64,000 nucleotides of DNA. It comes from an uncultured Actinomycetes bacterium. Lineage in GTDB: Bacteria > Actinomycetota > Actinomycetes > Nanopelagicales > Nanopelagicaceae. The stretch covers positions 1 through 64,000 of the forward strand of contig CAIJOY010000007.1 in NCBI GenBank assembly GCA_903822425.1, in the 5' to 3' direction. A program made the position numbers and the translations under genes. This document shows positions 39,748-48,889 of this stretch, piece by piece. The notes beneath the pieces were generated by a model, which ran no database searches, was not told the origin of the DNA, and saw only the letters and a program-made list of their open reading frames with translations. Each line of letters begins with the position of its first letter. Position 1 is the first letter of the stretch.

Positions 39748-40504
39748 TGCGGCACTCCTTTCGGTCAACGGGCTTTCAATTTCATTTGGAGGATTGCAAG
39801 CCCTAAAAGATGTTTATCTGGAAATTCAACCACATGAAGTTGTCGGGCTGATTGGCCCAAATGGTGCCGGCAAGACGACTGCTTTTAATGCAATCTGTGG
39901 AATTATCAAACCGGATAAAGGCACACTCGAATTACGTGGGAAAAATCAGAATTGGCCACGAACAAGTGACTTATCAAAACTAGGAATTGCGCGCACATTA
40001 CAAGGTGTAGGACTTTTCCCTGACCTAACTGTTTTGGAAAATGTCATGATCGGTGCGCAAAAGTTCTCTCGTACGGGAATAATTTCCGCTGGATTTGGCA
40101 CCAATACGCGCGATGAAAAAGAATTAAAAGATCGTTCTATGAGTGTTCTTGAACGGGTATACGCTGCAGGATTAGCTCATCGCCGCGCAGATACTCTTTC
40201 TTATCCTGATACTAAGCGAGTTGCGATCGCTCGAGCACTCGTGGCAGAACCAACAATTCTGATGCTGGATGAACCGGCGGGTGGGCTTGGACCCCAAGAT
40301 ATTGAATGGATGAATTCACTGATTCGTAATTTAACATCGCAAATGTCAGTGCTGATCGTCGAACATCATATGGATGTGATCATGTCCGTGTGTGATCGTT
40401 TGTATGTCCTTAATTTTGGTGAAGTTATCGCTAGCGGAGCAGCAGATGTAGTGCGCCGAGATCCAGCTGTGATTGCTGCCTACCTCGGGACAGGTGCCGC
40501 ATGA
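39737..40504 (+). CDS. livG: Branched-chain amino acid type ABC ATPase, LivG-like
   Basis: ATPase of a Liv-type importer. ATG 39737 lies 11 nt inside alr; the track start at 39704 is too early. It has 255 residues with GPNGAGKT and Walker B ILMLDEPAGGLGPQD. The signature is degenerate: LSYPDTKRVAIARAL where the family usually has LSYGxQR. Family members carry C-terminal AYLG like the one here (AAYLGTG). The overlap with alr implies the liv genes ride on the acpS-alr transcript at least partly. Confidence 0.9.
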   Translation: MKNNAALLSVNGLSISFGGLQALKDVYLEIQPHEVVGLIGPNGAGKTTAFNAICGIIKPDKGTLELRGKNQNWPRTSDLSKLGIARTLQGVGLFPDLTVLENVMIGAQKFSRTGIISAGFGTNTRDEKELKDRSMSVLERVYAAGLAHRRADTLSYPDTKRVAIARALVAEPTILMLDEPAGGLGPQDIEWMNSLIRNLTSQMSVLIVEHHMDVIMSVCDRLYVLNFGEVIASGAADVVRRDPAVIAAYLGTGAA

Positions 40505-41211
40505 GTTTGGTCATTACAGATTTGTGCGTTGATCACGGCGCAATCCGTGCAATTAATGGTGTTTCCTTCTCGGTATCGACAGGACAACTTGCTGCTGTGG
40601 TTGGATCAAATGGTGCGGGTAAAACAACTTTGCTCAGGACTTTATCGGGCCTGAATAAAGCAACAGCCGGTAACGCGCATTGGAAGAGTACAAATCTTTT
40701 GCAAGCGAAACCAGAAAAACTAGTTCGCAAAGGTTTGTCCCATGTTTCAGAAGGAAAGTCTGTTATCCCAGAATTATCTGTTGCTGAAAATCTCGATTTG
40801 GGTGCTCTCTGGCGCCGAAATAAGAAAGAATCTGCTCAAAGCAAGGAAGCAATACTTTCTAATTTTCCTAGATTGGGTGAGCGCTTAGGGCAACGAGCAG
40901 ATACTTTATCTGGAGGCGAAAGGCAGATGTTGGCGATCGGGCGTTCGCTAATGTCTAAACCAGAGCTTCTTTTACTTGATGAGCCTTCACTAGGTTTAGC
41001 ACCATTAGTGATTGAGCAAATCTTTCAATCGATACGAGATCTCACAACCTCGATGGGACTGACAGTTTTGTTAGTCGAACAAAATGCTATAGGAGCGTTA
41101 AAAATCGCAGACATCGGGATTGTCTTAAATCTCGGGAAAGTGGCCATTGCGGGCCCAGCCCAGACTCTCATCGCAGACCCAGCTGTGCGCGCTGCGTATT
41201 TGGGGTATTAA
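40501..41211 (+). CDS. livF: Branched-chain amino acid type ABC ATPase, LivF-like
   Basis: Second ATPase of the importer. It has 236 residues with GSNGAGKTT, TLSGGERQMLAIGRSLM and LLLDEPSLGLAP. The C-terminal AAYLGY is typical of LivF. ATGA overlap with livG and 2 nt to livH. Confidence 0.92.
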   Translation: MSLVITDLCVDHGAIRAINGVSFSVSTGQLAAVVGSNGAGKTTLLRTLSGLNKATAGNAHWKSTNLLQAKPEKLVRKGLSHVSEGKSVIPELSVAENLDLGALWRRNKKESAQSKEAILSNFPRLGERLGQRADTLSGGERQMLAIGRSLMSKPELLLLDEPSLGLAPLVIEQIFQSIRDLTTSMGLTVLLVEQNAIGALKIADIGIVLNLGKVAIAGPAQTLIADPAVRAAYLGY

Positions 41212-41213
41212 TA

Positions 41214-42122
41214 ATGATGAAATTATTCAATACCATTTTGATAGGGATCACTTCGGGCTCAATTTATTCTCTGATGGCGATTGCAATTGTCTTGGTGTGG
41301 AGAAGTACTCGAGTCATTAATTTTGCTCAAGCCGGCTTAGCTCTGGCTTCATCTTTTGTGGGTTTTGAGGTTTTAACTCGAACTGGATCATTTTGGATCG
41401 CACTTCCAGTTGCACTCCTTGCCGGGGCGGGGATGTCAGCTTTTATTGAATACTTCTTCCTCAGACCGTTGTTGAAACGCTCGGGGGATGAGAGCCAGGA
41501 AATCTTCCTGCCAATTATTGCGACCCTTGGTTTGCTGGGAGTTATAAAAGCCATCCTGAGTTTTATTTATGGAGATCAGAATGGAACCATCTCTCCACCA
41601 GTTTCGGATAAAGATTTCATTGTGGGAGCAAACTCAATTTCCATGTCTCCCATGCGCGTCCTTATCCTGATAGTCGTAATTGTTTTGGTCTCTTCCATCA
41701 CGTGGCTTTTCCAAAAAACAAGCATTGGATTAGCTCTTCGAGCATCTTCATATTCACCAGAGATCTCGCGTCTAGCAGGAGTCCGAGTGGATTTGATTCG
41801 AACCTGCGGTTGGGCAATCTCAGGTGCAGCAGGATCTGCAGCGGGTATGTTGCAAACTGCAAATGGATCAGGATCACTTTCACCCGATTCTTTAGAGTTC
41901 AGCCTCTTGCTAGTTTTTGGTTTTGTAGCCGCTGTGATCGGTGGACTAGAAAGTTTGCTTGGCGCCGTACTCGGTGGCATTACTCTAGGAATTTTCATCT
42001 CATTCGTACTGATGTATGTGAGCGGGTCTCTTGTCTTTATTTCAGCTTTCTTAATTTTACTCCTTGTCTTGTATGTAAGGCCGCAAGGAATTATTGGTAA
42101 GAAGGTAGGCCGACGTGCATAA
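41214..42122 (+). CDS. livH: Branched-chain amino acid type permease, LivH-like
   Basis: Membrane permease of about eight TM segments in 302 residues. It has the family opening GITSGSIYSLMAIAIVLVWRSTRVINFAQAGLA and the GLALRASSYSPEISRLAGVRVD region. ATGATG at the start leaves two possible first codons. It overlaps livM by 8 nt. Confidence 0.92.
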   Translation: MMKLFNTILIGITSGSIYSLMAIAIVLVWRSTRVINFAQAGLALASSFVGFEVLTRTGSFWIALPVALLAGAGMSAFIEYFFLRPLLKRSGDESQEIFLPIIATLGLLGVIKAILSFIYGDQNGTISPPVSDKDFIVGANSISMSPMRVLILIVVIVLVSSITWLFQKTSIGLALRASSYSPEISRLAGVRVDLIRTCGWAISGAAGSAAGMLQTANGSGSLSPDSLEFSLLLVFGFVAAVIGGLESLLGAVLGGITLGIFISFVLMYVSGSLVFISAFLILLLVLYVRPQGIIGKKVGRRA

Positions 42123-43131
42123 ATTGAAAGCAAATAACATCACTAGGATCTTCGCGTTTCTCTTTCTCGCCCTATTGGTGTACTTGCTCTCTAATCACAT
42201 TGACGAATGGCGATCTTTTCAAGGTGCGACCGTGATGTTTTACGTAGTAGCAATTGCTTCGATCATTTTGCTGACGGGATATTCTGGGCAAATATCTTTA
42301 GGACATGGCGCACTCGTTGCAATTGGAAGCTATACCGCGGCTTTAACGCAGATCTATCTTCATCAGCCAATCTGGATGTGCTTTGTCGCATCGGTGTTGG
42401 TCACTGCTTTATTTGGCGCATTCCTTGGTTTCGCAGCGGCGCGATTATCTGGACCTTATCTTGCTGGTACTACATTGGCGCTGGCAGTAGGACTTCCATC
42501 TATTGCAAATCAATTCAGAATACTCGGGGGCGAGCAAGGAATTAATTTTGATGTTGGATGGCCACCAAAATCTTTAGGTGCCGATTTCACCCAATACAAG
42601 TGGTTTTTTTGGATTTCGGCACTAGCAACGTTGATTGCTATGTGGTGGTTGCACAATATATTGCGCTCTCGTTACGGACGTGCTTGGCGGGCAGTTCACA
42701 AAAATGAGGTGGCTGCAGAATTGGCTGGGATCCACGTGGGCCGGGCTAAAGTCTTGGCTTTTACTCTGAGTGCTGGCCTTGCCGGCCTTGCTGGAGCCCT
42801 CTTGGCTATGACCATGAATAACGTTTCACCCAGTGTTTTCCCCCTATATCTTTCATTATCTTTGCTGACTGGCGCGGTTCTATCTGGCGTAACTACCCTT
42901 GGAGGGGTAATGATTGGCGCAGTGACGCTGGTCGCGATTCCCGAGATCGCAACATCGGTCTCCAGCCGGTGGGGTGATTCGGGGAATCTGGCTACGTACC
43001 TGCCGAACTTAGTTGTCAGCGTGTTACTTCTCTTGACGGTTTTCCTCGCTCCACGAGGGCCGATAGAAAAGTTCCGTGCACATCGTTCTACCCCAGAACG
43101 AATTTCTCAGACGAAAAGCAAGGCACAGTAA
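42115..43131 (+). CDS. livM: Branched-chain amino acid type permease, LivM-like
   Basis: Partner permease, 338 residues, GTG start. It contains LTGYSGQISLGHGALVAIGSYTAA, the hallmark of LivM, and RYGRAWRAVHKNEVAAELAGIHVGRAKV. A short CCCC-TGAA-GGGG hairpin (43134-43145) lies between its stop and the binding-protein gene. Confidence 0.92.
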   Translation: MHKLKANNITRIFAFLFLALLVYLLSNHIDEWRSFQGATVMFYVVAIASIILLTGYSGQISLGHGALVAIGSYTAALTQIYLHQPIWMCFVASVLVTALFGAFLGFAAARLSGPYLAGTTLALAVGLPSIANQFRILGGEQGINFDVGWPPKSLGADFTQYKWFFWISALATLIAMWWLHNILRSRYGRAWRAVHKNEVAAELAGIHVGRAKVLAFTLSAGLAGLAGALLAMTMNNVSPSVFPLYLSLSLLTGAVLSGVTTLGGVMIGAVTLVAIPEIATSVSSRWGDSGNLATYLPNLVVSVLLLLTVFLAPRGPIEKFRAHRSTPERISQTKSKAQ

Positions 43132-43165
43132 ATCCCCTGAAGGGGCCAACGAAAGAAGGAAACCT

Positions 43166-44467
43166 ATGATCAGCAAGAATCGCCGGAAGCTGCACTTGGC
43201 TTCAGCCGGCATTGCGGTAGTGGCTCTCTCACTGTCATCGATGCCAGCACAAGCAACTCCTCGCCTGCACTCCGAGGTTGGTGTCACATCGACATCGATT
43301 AAGTTGGGCATGACATTGCCAATGACTGAGTCTGCTAAGTATGGCTACAACCAGATTCCCGGTGCGATGAAGGCGTATTTTGCCTACGTCAATGCAAACG
43401 GTGGAGTCAACGGTCGGAAAATTGATTTGATCGTGAAAGATGATAAATATCTACCTAACTTGGCAATTAAGAACACACAAGAGTTAATTCAAGCCAAAGT
43501 AATGGCGATGGTGGCCCCACTTGGTACCGCCAACAACAAAGCCGTTGCTGCTTCAGTCAACTTAGGCAATCGCGGAATCCCAAGCCTTTTCATCAACACT
43601 GGCTACAGCGGTTTCACTAAGAAGGCTTACCCAACCACTTATTCGATCCTGCCTTCCTACATTATGGAAGCCAAGATCATGTCTCAGTACATTAAAGACA
43701 CCTACCCAGATAAGAAGATTGGCTTGCTCTACCAAGATGATGATTTCGGAGCCGATGCACTTGTTGGTTTTGATAAGACTCACGGAAATACAACATTTGC
43801 TGTAACAGTGCCTTACGCATCAGGATCTCAAGCACTTCCAGGTGTGCCAGATTCATGGATTACTAAGTTCAAGGGCAAAGTTGATGTTGTAGTTATTTTC
43901 GGTGTTTCCAGTGCCACTCTCTATACGGTCATGGCAGCTGCAAAAGCTAGCTTTGCTCCGAAGTGGATCCTTGGTTCAGTGGGTGCAGATATTGCTTCCA
44001 TCAACCCAGCAACTCTTCCATACATTATCGGTGCAACGTCGATGTCATTCTTGCCATCAACTGCTGACCCAACTGATGAGTATGTAAAGTTGTTCAAGAA
44101 AGTCAATACTGATTACAACGTTGGGGCAAGCTTTAATAGCTGGGCACTGATCGGAATGAATACTGCATTCCTAACAGTCCAAGCATTGAAAGCAGCTGGA
44201 AAGAATCCAACTCGCAACTCGCTGATGGCTGCAATTGATTCGAAGGGCTCCACTTTTGCAAGTGCTGGCCTCGTTCCACTGAATTATTCAGCTTCAAGCA
44301 ACGTTGGATACAACGGGTATTGGTTTGGAACATTCAATGCGACGGGTGAACTTGTGCCTAATTCAACGTTTACTTATACGACGTGGACAACTGATTCCTC
44401 AACCGGCGCAGTTGTGAAGTCGACATACAAACGACCAGCAATGCCAACGAACGGATTACCACAATAA
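43166..44467 (+). CDS. Solute-binding protein of the Liv-type transporter
   Basis: Peripla_BP_6-type binding protein. The start ATG 43166 follows GAAAGAAGGA and gives 433 residues; the track start at 43076 runs into livM. A Sec signal peptide ends at about AQA-TPRL with no lipobox Cys. The mature protein shows IKLGMTLPMTESAKYG, then GAMKAYFAYVNANGGVNGRKI, typical of the family. Ligand could be branched-chain amino acids, amides, urea or another small molecule. It overlaps the hydrolase gene by 1 nt. Confidence 0.9.
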   Translation: MISKNRRKLHLASAGIAVVALSLSSMPAQATPRLHSEVGVTSTSIKLGMTLPMTESAKYGYNQIPGAMKAYFAYVNANGGVNGRKIDLIVKDDKYLPNLAIKNTQELIQAKVMAMVAPLGTANNKAVAASVNLGNRGIPSLFINTGYSGFTKKAYPTTYSILPSYIMEAKIMSQYIKDTYPDKKIGLLYQDDDFGADALVGFDKTHGNTTFAVTVPYASGSQALPGVPDSWITKFKGKVDVVVIFGVSSATLYTVMAAAKASFAPKWILGSVGADIASINPATLPYIIGATSMSFLPSTADPTDEYVKLFKKVNTDYNVGASFNSWALIGMNTAFLTVQALKAAGKNPTRNSLMAAIDSKGSTFASAGLVPLNYSASSNVGYNGYWFGTFNATGELVPNSTFTYTTWTTDSSTGAVVKSTYKRPAMPTNGLPQ

Positions 44468-46119
44468 TGAAAATCACTTCAGTTAAATCACGCGCTTTTG
44501 CGCTAGTTACAGCATCAGCACTTATTGCTGCACTTGTAGGTATTGCACCTGCACATGCTGCTGCAAGTGGTCCAACATGTGATGGAAAAACTCCAGTGCA
44601 AACTTGCTCAGGGACTACATCAGATGGTGCGCCATATGTCATGGAAGTACCTGCAAACTTTGGTGGAACAGTCACTATTTGGTCACACGGTTTGGGTACT
44701 AACTTCCCAGTCCCAGCCGGTGTGATTCCAATCTGGCCAACGGGTGTTCCAGTTGATCCTCGTCCATTCGTTGCACCATCGGCTTTCCAAACCGAATTGG
44801 CGACGTACATCCTCAATAAGGGTGTGGCAGTTATGGGCTCAGGATTTTCCACACAAGCCTGGAACCTTGATGAAGCCCTAAAAACAAATGCTGAATTGGT
44901 AGGGGTTTTCAAGACTAAATTCCCAACCACGTCAAAAGTTGTTGCATGGGGTTACTCAATGGGTGGCGGCATCACTCAAGCATTTGCTGAGAAGTATCCA
45001 GAACTCGTGGACGCGGCAGCGGTAATGAACCCAGTTGATGGCCCAAATGCAGAATTAAAGATGTTGGGAGACACATTGTGGCTCTTTAAAACATTCTTTG
45101 ATCCAACAATCAAGGGTGGTAATTACAAAGCTGGAGTTCCAGGAGATTATGAAGCAATTGCAGATATCGGAAAGATTCTGACCGTTCTTCAAGCTCTGCA
45201 AGCTGGTGTGGCAAGTGGTGCATGGCCAGCTACATCGAGTGCAACTGGAAAAGCGCTAGAAGCAGCTGGAATCCCATCAAGATCTGCGATCTTGTTAATT
45301 GGTTTGCTCACAGGCCAGTCAACACAGAGCAATAGTTTCGATGGTATTTCAGGCCCTGACGGTGCTTTGAAGTTGACCTTCCCATTAGCCATCAGCCCCG
45401 CACTTGGCGTCTTAGAAAATACTGCCACTGCACTTGCTTACGGAATTTTCATGCTTCGTGATGCAGATGCAAAATATGGTGGAGCAGTCTTTGATAACAC
45501 CAAGACAAATTATGCAGCTTTGCTGAGTGAGAACGATCGCGCTGTTTACAACGCAGCACTCAGCGGAACCACTGCTATAAATGGAATGCTTCAAGGTCTC
45601 AGTGTTTACAATCCAGGCGCCCCACGTACTGTCGGTACACCGGCAGCAATGGCGAAATACGCTGCTCTATACAACATCACTGGAAAGATCAATGTTCCAA
45701 CGGTGATGATGGTAGGCGAGCACGATCCAGTTGAACCAACCGGAATCGTACAAAGGATCGCAGACACAAATAACGCGGCAATTGCAGCAGCGCGTGCAGC
45801 AGCGCGTGCAGCAGCAAAGCCAAGTACTTCCTATACGGCCCCAACAAATAATCTACGAGTTCTTTGGAGTACAACTCCAGACACGTGGACGAAGTTTGAT
45901 GCAACCGGAACTCCGGTAGCGCAGTCCAATACTCCAGGTACTGGGCACACAAACTTCACCCTTCCTCAGTACAAGTTGATGATCGATACAGCTCTCAATG
46001 CTGCGCAGACCGGAAAACTTCCTACTGGTGGTGCCTGGATGTATTCAGTTGCTAAGGCAGGTGGATTAAAGATCGACAACCAAACTTCATACCCTTGGTT
46101 GAAGTACTACGGTAAGTAA
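44467..46119 (+). CDS. Secreted alpha/beta hydrolase
   Basis: The 550 residues start with a signal peptide (cleavage near AHA-AASG). The catalytic triad can be proposed: nucleophile Ser164 in GYSMGGG, Asp in GEHDPVEP and His in GTGHTNF near the C-terminus; IWSHGLGTN is the oxyanion region. A four-residue Ala/Arg repeat (AAARAAARAAAK) lies between the last two. It overlaps the binding-protein gene by TAATG, so it probably releases a product for the Liv-type importer (peptidase, amidase or esterase). The substrate cannot be read from sequence. A strong terminator follows. Confidence 0.85.
   Translation: MKITSVKSRAFALVTASALIAALVGIAPAHAAASGPTCDGKTPVQTCSGTTSDGAPYVMEVPANFGGTVTIWSHGLGTNFPVPAGVIPIWPTGVPVDPRPFVAPSAFQTELATYILNKGVAVMGSGFSTQAWNLDEALKTNAELVGVFKTKFPTTSKVVAWGYSMGGGITQAFAEKYPELVDAAAVMNPVDGPNAELKMLGDTLWLFKTFFDPTIKGGNYKAGVPGDYEAIADIGKILTVLQALQAGVASGAWPATSSATGKALEAAGIPSRSAILLIGLLTGQSTQSNSFDGISGPDGALKLTFPLAISPALGVLENTATALAYGIFMLRDADAKYGGAVFDNTKTNYAALLSENDRAVYNAALSGTTAINGMLQGLSVYNPGAPRTVGTPAAMAKYAALYNITGKINVPTVMMVGEHDPVEPTGIVQRIADTNNAAIAAARAAARAAAKPSTSYTAPTNNLRVLWSTTPDTWTKFDATGTPVAQSNTPGTGHTNFTLPQYKLMIDTALNAAQTGKLPTGGAWMYSVAKAGGLKIDNQTSYPWLKYYGK
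45784..45815 (+). repeat. 12-bp in-frame tandem repeat
   Basis: GCAGCAGCGCGT is repeated two and two-thirds times inside the hydrolase gene and encodes AAAR units. The repeat unit is a multiple of three, so copy changes would alter a linker without shifting frame. Confidence 0.8.
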
Positions 46120-46135
46120 ATAAGTTAATAAGACA

Positions 46136-46173
46136 GCGAGGGCCTTGGGAGACCGAGGCCCTCGCTTTCTTTT
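46136..46173 (+). terminator. Rho-independent terminator after the liv-hydrolase operon
   Basis: GCGAGGGCCT and AGGCCCTCGC form a 10-bp perfect stem with a 10-nt loop, followed by TTTCTTTT. It closes the transporter-hydrolase unit before tsaE. Confidence 0.93.
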
Positions 46174-46201
46174 CATCCCTATCAACTACTCTTAAGCCAT
46201 C

Positions 46202-46642
46202 ATGATTGAGATTGCCACGCCAGAGGAGATGTCTGCTCTGGGAAAAAGAATTGGCGCAGTTGTGCGCGCTGGCGACCTTGTATTAATCAATGGCCCCCTT
46301 GGCGCTGGAAAAACATTGCTCACCCAAGGCATCGGATCAGCGCTGGGAATCACCGGAATAACATCGCCAACTTTTGTCATATCGCGCGTGCACAAAGCCG
46401 CCCTCCCACTCATTCACGTAGATGCTTATCGATTGGTAGGCACAGAAAAGGCCAACCTTTATCTAGATGATTTGGATTTAGATACGCAACGCGAAAATGC
46501 AGTCACTGTCATCGAATGGGGCGGGGCAGAATCGGCAAGACTTTCTGATGAGCGATTAGAAATTACCATCGATCGCACACAAGAAGTTCGGCTTGTGTCC
46601 TCAATTTCGCATGGTGAGCGTTGGAATGGATTTTCATTGTGA
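46202..46642 (+). CDS. tsaE: tRNA t6A synthesis ATPase TsaE
   Basis: ATPase that resets the TsaB-TsaD complex in N6-threonylcarbamoyl-adenosine formation. It has 146 residues with Walker A GPLGAGKT, TSPTFVISR and the C-terminal VIEWGGAE. A TACTCT box lies 9 nt before the ATG, so the leader is very short or absent. It overlaps tsaB by GTGA. Confidence 0.95.
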   Translation: MIEIATPEEMSALGKRIGAVVRAGDLVLINGPLGAGKTLLTQGIGSALGITGITSPTFVISRVHKAALPLIHVDAYRLVGTEKANLYLDDLDLDTQRENAVTVIEWGGAESARLSDERLEITIDRTQEVRLVSSISHGERWNGFSL

Positions 46643-47241
46643 CGATTTCTCTTGCAATTGATACTTCCACTTCTCGGACAAGTGTTGCAATTATTGATGA
46701 AGGCGCCATTGTGTGGCATGGCCATCATGATGGTGCAACATCACATGGCTCAGCTCTTCCTACTATGGTTGCGCAAGCACTGGCATTTCAAAACAGAGTT
46801 GACCAAGTTGTTGTAGGAATGGGGCCAGGTCCTTTTACAGGGCTTCGAGTGGGAATAGCTTTTGCCCTTACATTTGCACAAGCCCGTGGCATCGCAGTTA
46901 TTGGAGTGTGTTCCCTTGATGCTATTGCTGCTGTAGTGCAAGTGCACAGTGGTTTTATCGTTGCAACCGATGCCCGCCGCAAGGAGCTTTATTGGGCACG
47001 TTATGAGAATGCAATTCGCGTTGAAGGGCCTTACGTAAGTATTCCCAAAGAAGTTGTTGAGCTGAACCTGCCAATTTTTGGTGAAGGCGCATTGAAATAT
47101 CAATTAACGACCAACGATGAGATTGTGTATCCAGATATGGCAGCACTAGTTGGCTTAAGCCATGATCAGGGTTCTCATGTAACTGAGGCGATGTACTTGC
47201 GTCGCCCGGATGCAGTGCCGACTAGTGAGCGCAAGCCATGA
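46639..47241 (+). CDS. tsaB: tRNA t6A synthesis protein TsaB
   Basis: Inactive ASKHA-fold partner of TsaD. Start moved from 46621 to GTG 46639, which overlaps the tsaE stop and gives MTISLAIDTSTSRTSVAII; 200 residues. It has the TsaB motif GPGPFTGLRVGIAFA. It overlaps rimI by 4 nt. Confidence 0.94.
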   Translation: MTISLAIDTSTSRTSVAIIDEGAIVWHGHHDGATSHGSALPTMVAQALAFQNRVDQVVVGMGPGPFTGLRVGIAFALTFAQARGIAVIGVCSLDAIAAVVQVHSGFIVATDARRKELYWARYENAIRVEGPYVSIPKEVVELNLPIFGEGALKYQLTTNDEIVYPDMAALVGLSHDQGSHVTEAMYLRRPDAVPTSERKP

Positions 47242-47696
47242 AGATCACTTATCGCGAAATGAAAACACTTGACCTTCCTGAAGTGGTGAGCATGGAGCGT
47301 GCGTGTTATCCACACGATGCTTGGTCAGTTGGGCAGTTTAAAGAAGAGCTTGCAGGGGTTGCAACCAACCGTTTCTATATTGTGGCAGTAAGTCAAAGCG
47401 GAGAAGTACTTGGTTACGCAGGAGTTTTCAGCCCTGCTGTTGGATTAGATGCGGATATACATACATTGACCGTTACACCTGCAGCACGCAAGCAGGGGAT
47501 CGGACGCTCACTTTTAGATTCGCTTATTGCATGGGCACAAGAGCGCAAAGCACCTGCAATTTTTCTGGAAATGCGTGAAGACAATGTTGAAGCCCATCCG
47601 CTTTACGTATCTACTGGATTTGCAGCGATCTCTCGACGCGATAACTATTACAGCACTGGCGTACATGCAGTTGTGATGAAAAAGGAGCTGTCATGA
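47238..47696 (+). CDS. rimI: Ribosomal protein S18 alanine N-acetyltransferase
   Basis: GNAT-fold acetyltransferase of 152 residues. The acetyl-CoA loop is [10 protein letters not shown], preceded by [13 protein letters not shown], and the C-terminal region has [19 protein letters not shown]. It is commonly found between tsaB and tsaD in Actinobacteria, as here. Overlaps both neighbours by ATGA. Confidence 0.93.
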   Translation: MKITYREMKTLDLPEVVSMERACYPHDAWSVGQFKEELAGVATNRFYIVAVSQSGEVLGYAGVFSPAVGLDADIHTLTVTPAARKQGIGRSLLDSLIAWAQERKAPAIFLEMREDNVEAHPLYVSTGFAAISRRDNYYSTGVHAVVMKKELS

Positions 47697-48727
47697 GCCA
47701 GCCACTTGTTTTAGGAATTGAAACCTCCTGTGATGAAACTGCAATTGGAATTGTGCGCGGACGTACTCTCTTGGCAAATGTGATTGCATCCAGTGTTCAA
47801 GAGCATGCTCGATTTGGAGGTGTTGTGCCAGAAATTGCAAGCCGCGCTCATCTTGAAGCAATGCTTCCATCGTTGGAGCAAGCTCTCAAAGACGCACGAG
47901 TTAATTTAGGAGATATTGATGCTGTTGCGGTGACCGCTGGCCCTGGATTAGTCGGCGCACTTTTAGTGGGTGTTGCCTCCGCTAGTGGGTTGGCTTTAGG
48001 TTTAGGCAAGCCTCTGTATGGCATCAATCATCTAGCCGCACATGTTTCAGTGGATTTACTCTCGCATTCAGACCCCATCGAACCAACAATTGCACTATTG
48101 GTGAGCGGTGGGCATTCATCTTTATTGCAGGTAGATGACATCACATCACGTGTCATAAAGTTGGGTGAAACAATGGATGATGCCGCCGGTGAAGCTTTTG
48201 ACAAAATCGCTCGCATCATGGGATTAGGTTTTCCAGGTGGACCTGCAATCGATAAAATTGCTCGTGGTGCAAACGCTCAAGCCATTGATTTTCCGCGCGG
48301 GTTAACGCAATCTAGTGATTGGCAAACTCGTCCTTTTGATTTTTCTTTCTCGGGTGTGAAAACGGCAGTTGCTCGCTACCTAGAAGCCACTCCCGATTAT
48401 GCACAAGGCGATGTTGCCGCTTGTTTTCAAGAAGCGATCGTGGATGTCTTGATGCAAAAGGCATTGGCCGCCTGCAAAAAGACAGGGATCGATTCACTCG
48501 TAATCGCAGGAGGCGTCGCAGCTAATTCCCGTCTTCGGGCAGTGGCGCAGCTTCGCTGCGAGGCGGCGCAGGTTCGCCTACGCATCCCAGAGCCGGGTTT
48601 ATGTACCGATAATGGGGCCATGGTGGCCGCTCTGGGCTCACTTATGGTCTCTGCAGGTCGATCGCCTAGCCCCGTGGGCATCGATGCTGACTCCTCTATG
48701 AGCGTGGAAAGCCTGCTCGTCAGCTAG
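47693..48727 (+). CDS. tsaD: tRNA N6-threonylcarbamoyltransferase TsaD
   Basis: Catalytic subunit of t6A synthesis. It has 344 residues with [15 protein letters not shown], the metal-binding HLEAM and INHLAAHV motifs, and [13 protein letters not shown] at the C-terminus. The stretch CAGCTTCGCTGCG within the gene is a coding hairpin and appears incidental. Confidence 0.96.
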   Translation: MSQPLVLGIETSCDETAIGIVRGRTLLANVIASSVQEHARFGGVVPEIASRAHLEAMLPSLEQALKDARVNLGDIDAVAVTAGPGLVGALLVGVASASGLALGLGKPLYGINHLAAHVSVDLLSHSDPIEPTIALLVSGGHSSLLQVDDITSRVIKLGETMDDAAGEAFDKIARIMGLGFPGGPAIDKIARGANAQAIDFPRGLTQSSDWQTRPFDFSFSGVKTAVARYLEATPDYAQGDVAACFQEAIVDVLMQKALAACKKTGIDSLVIAGGVAANSRLRAVAQLRCEAAQVRLRIPEPGLCTDNGAMVAALGSLMVSAGRSPSPVGIDADSSMSVESLLVS

Positions 48728-48743
48728 CTCGCCCCTTTTCAAA

Positions 48744-48772
48744 TTGACCCGCGCCTGCCTGCCTTCTACCCT
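48744..48772 (+). promoter_or_regulatory. Promoter of groES-groEL
   Basis: TTGACC (48744-48749) and TACCCT (48767-48772) with 17-nt spacing, the same hexamers as before rplM. The CIRCE element begins 6 nt downstream and so would cover the transcription start. Confidence 0.75.
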
Positions 48773-48777
48773 TGGCA

Positions 48778-48804
48778 TTAGCACTCAAGGCCTTAGTCTG
48801 CTAA
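48778..48804 (+). promoter_or_regulatory. CIRCE operator (HrcA-binding inverted repeat)
   Basis: TTAGCACTC-N9-GTCTGCTAA. The left half matches the CIRCE consensus 9/9 and the right half (GAGTGCTAA) 7/9, with the exact 9-nt spacing. It sits over the transcription start of groES. It predicts heat-shock control by HrcA, whose gene is not in this window. Confidence 0.9.
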
Positions 48805-48889
48805 TTCTTTACTTTCACGAGTTAGCTCATCTGGGCACATGAGGAGAAGGTACAACCAAGAGTTCGATCACTTACGAAGGAGTCCGCAC

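Noticed and set aside
48530-48590. GC-rich hairpin near the 3' part of tsaD
   Set aside because: It is inside conserved coding sequence and lacks a T-run; probably incidental.
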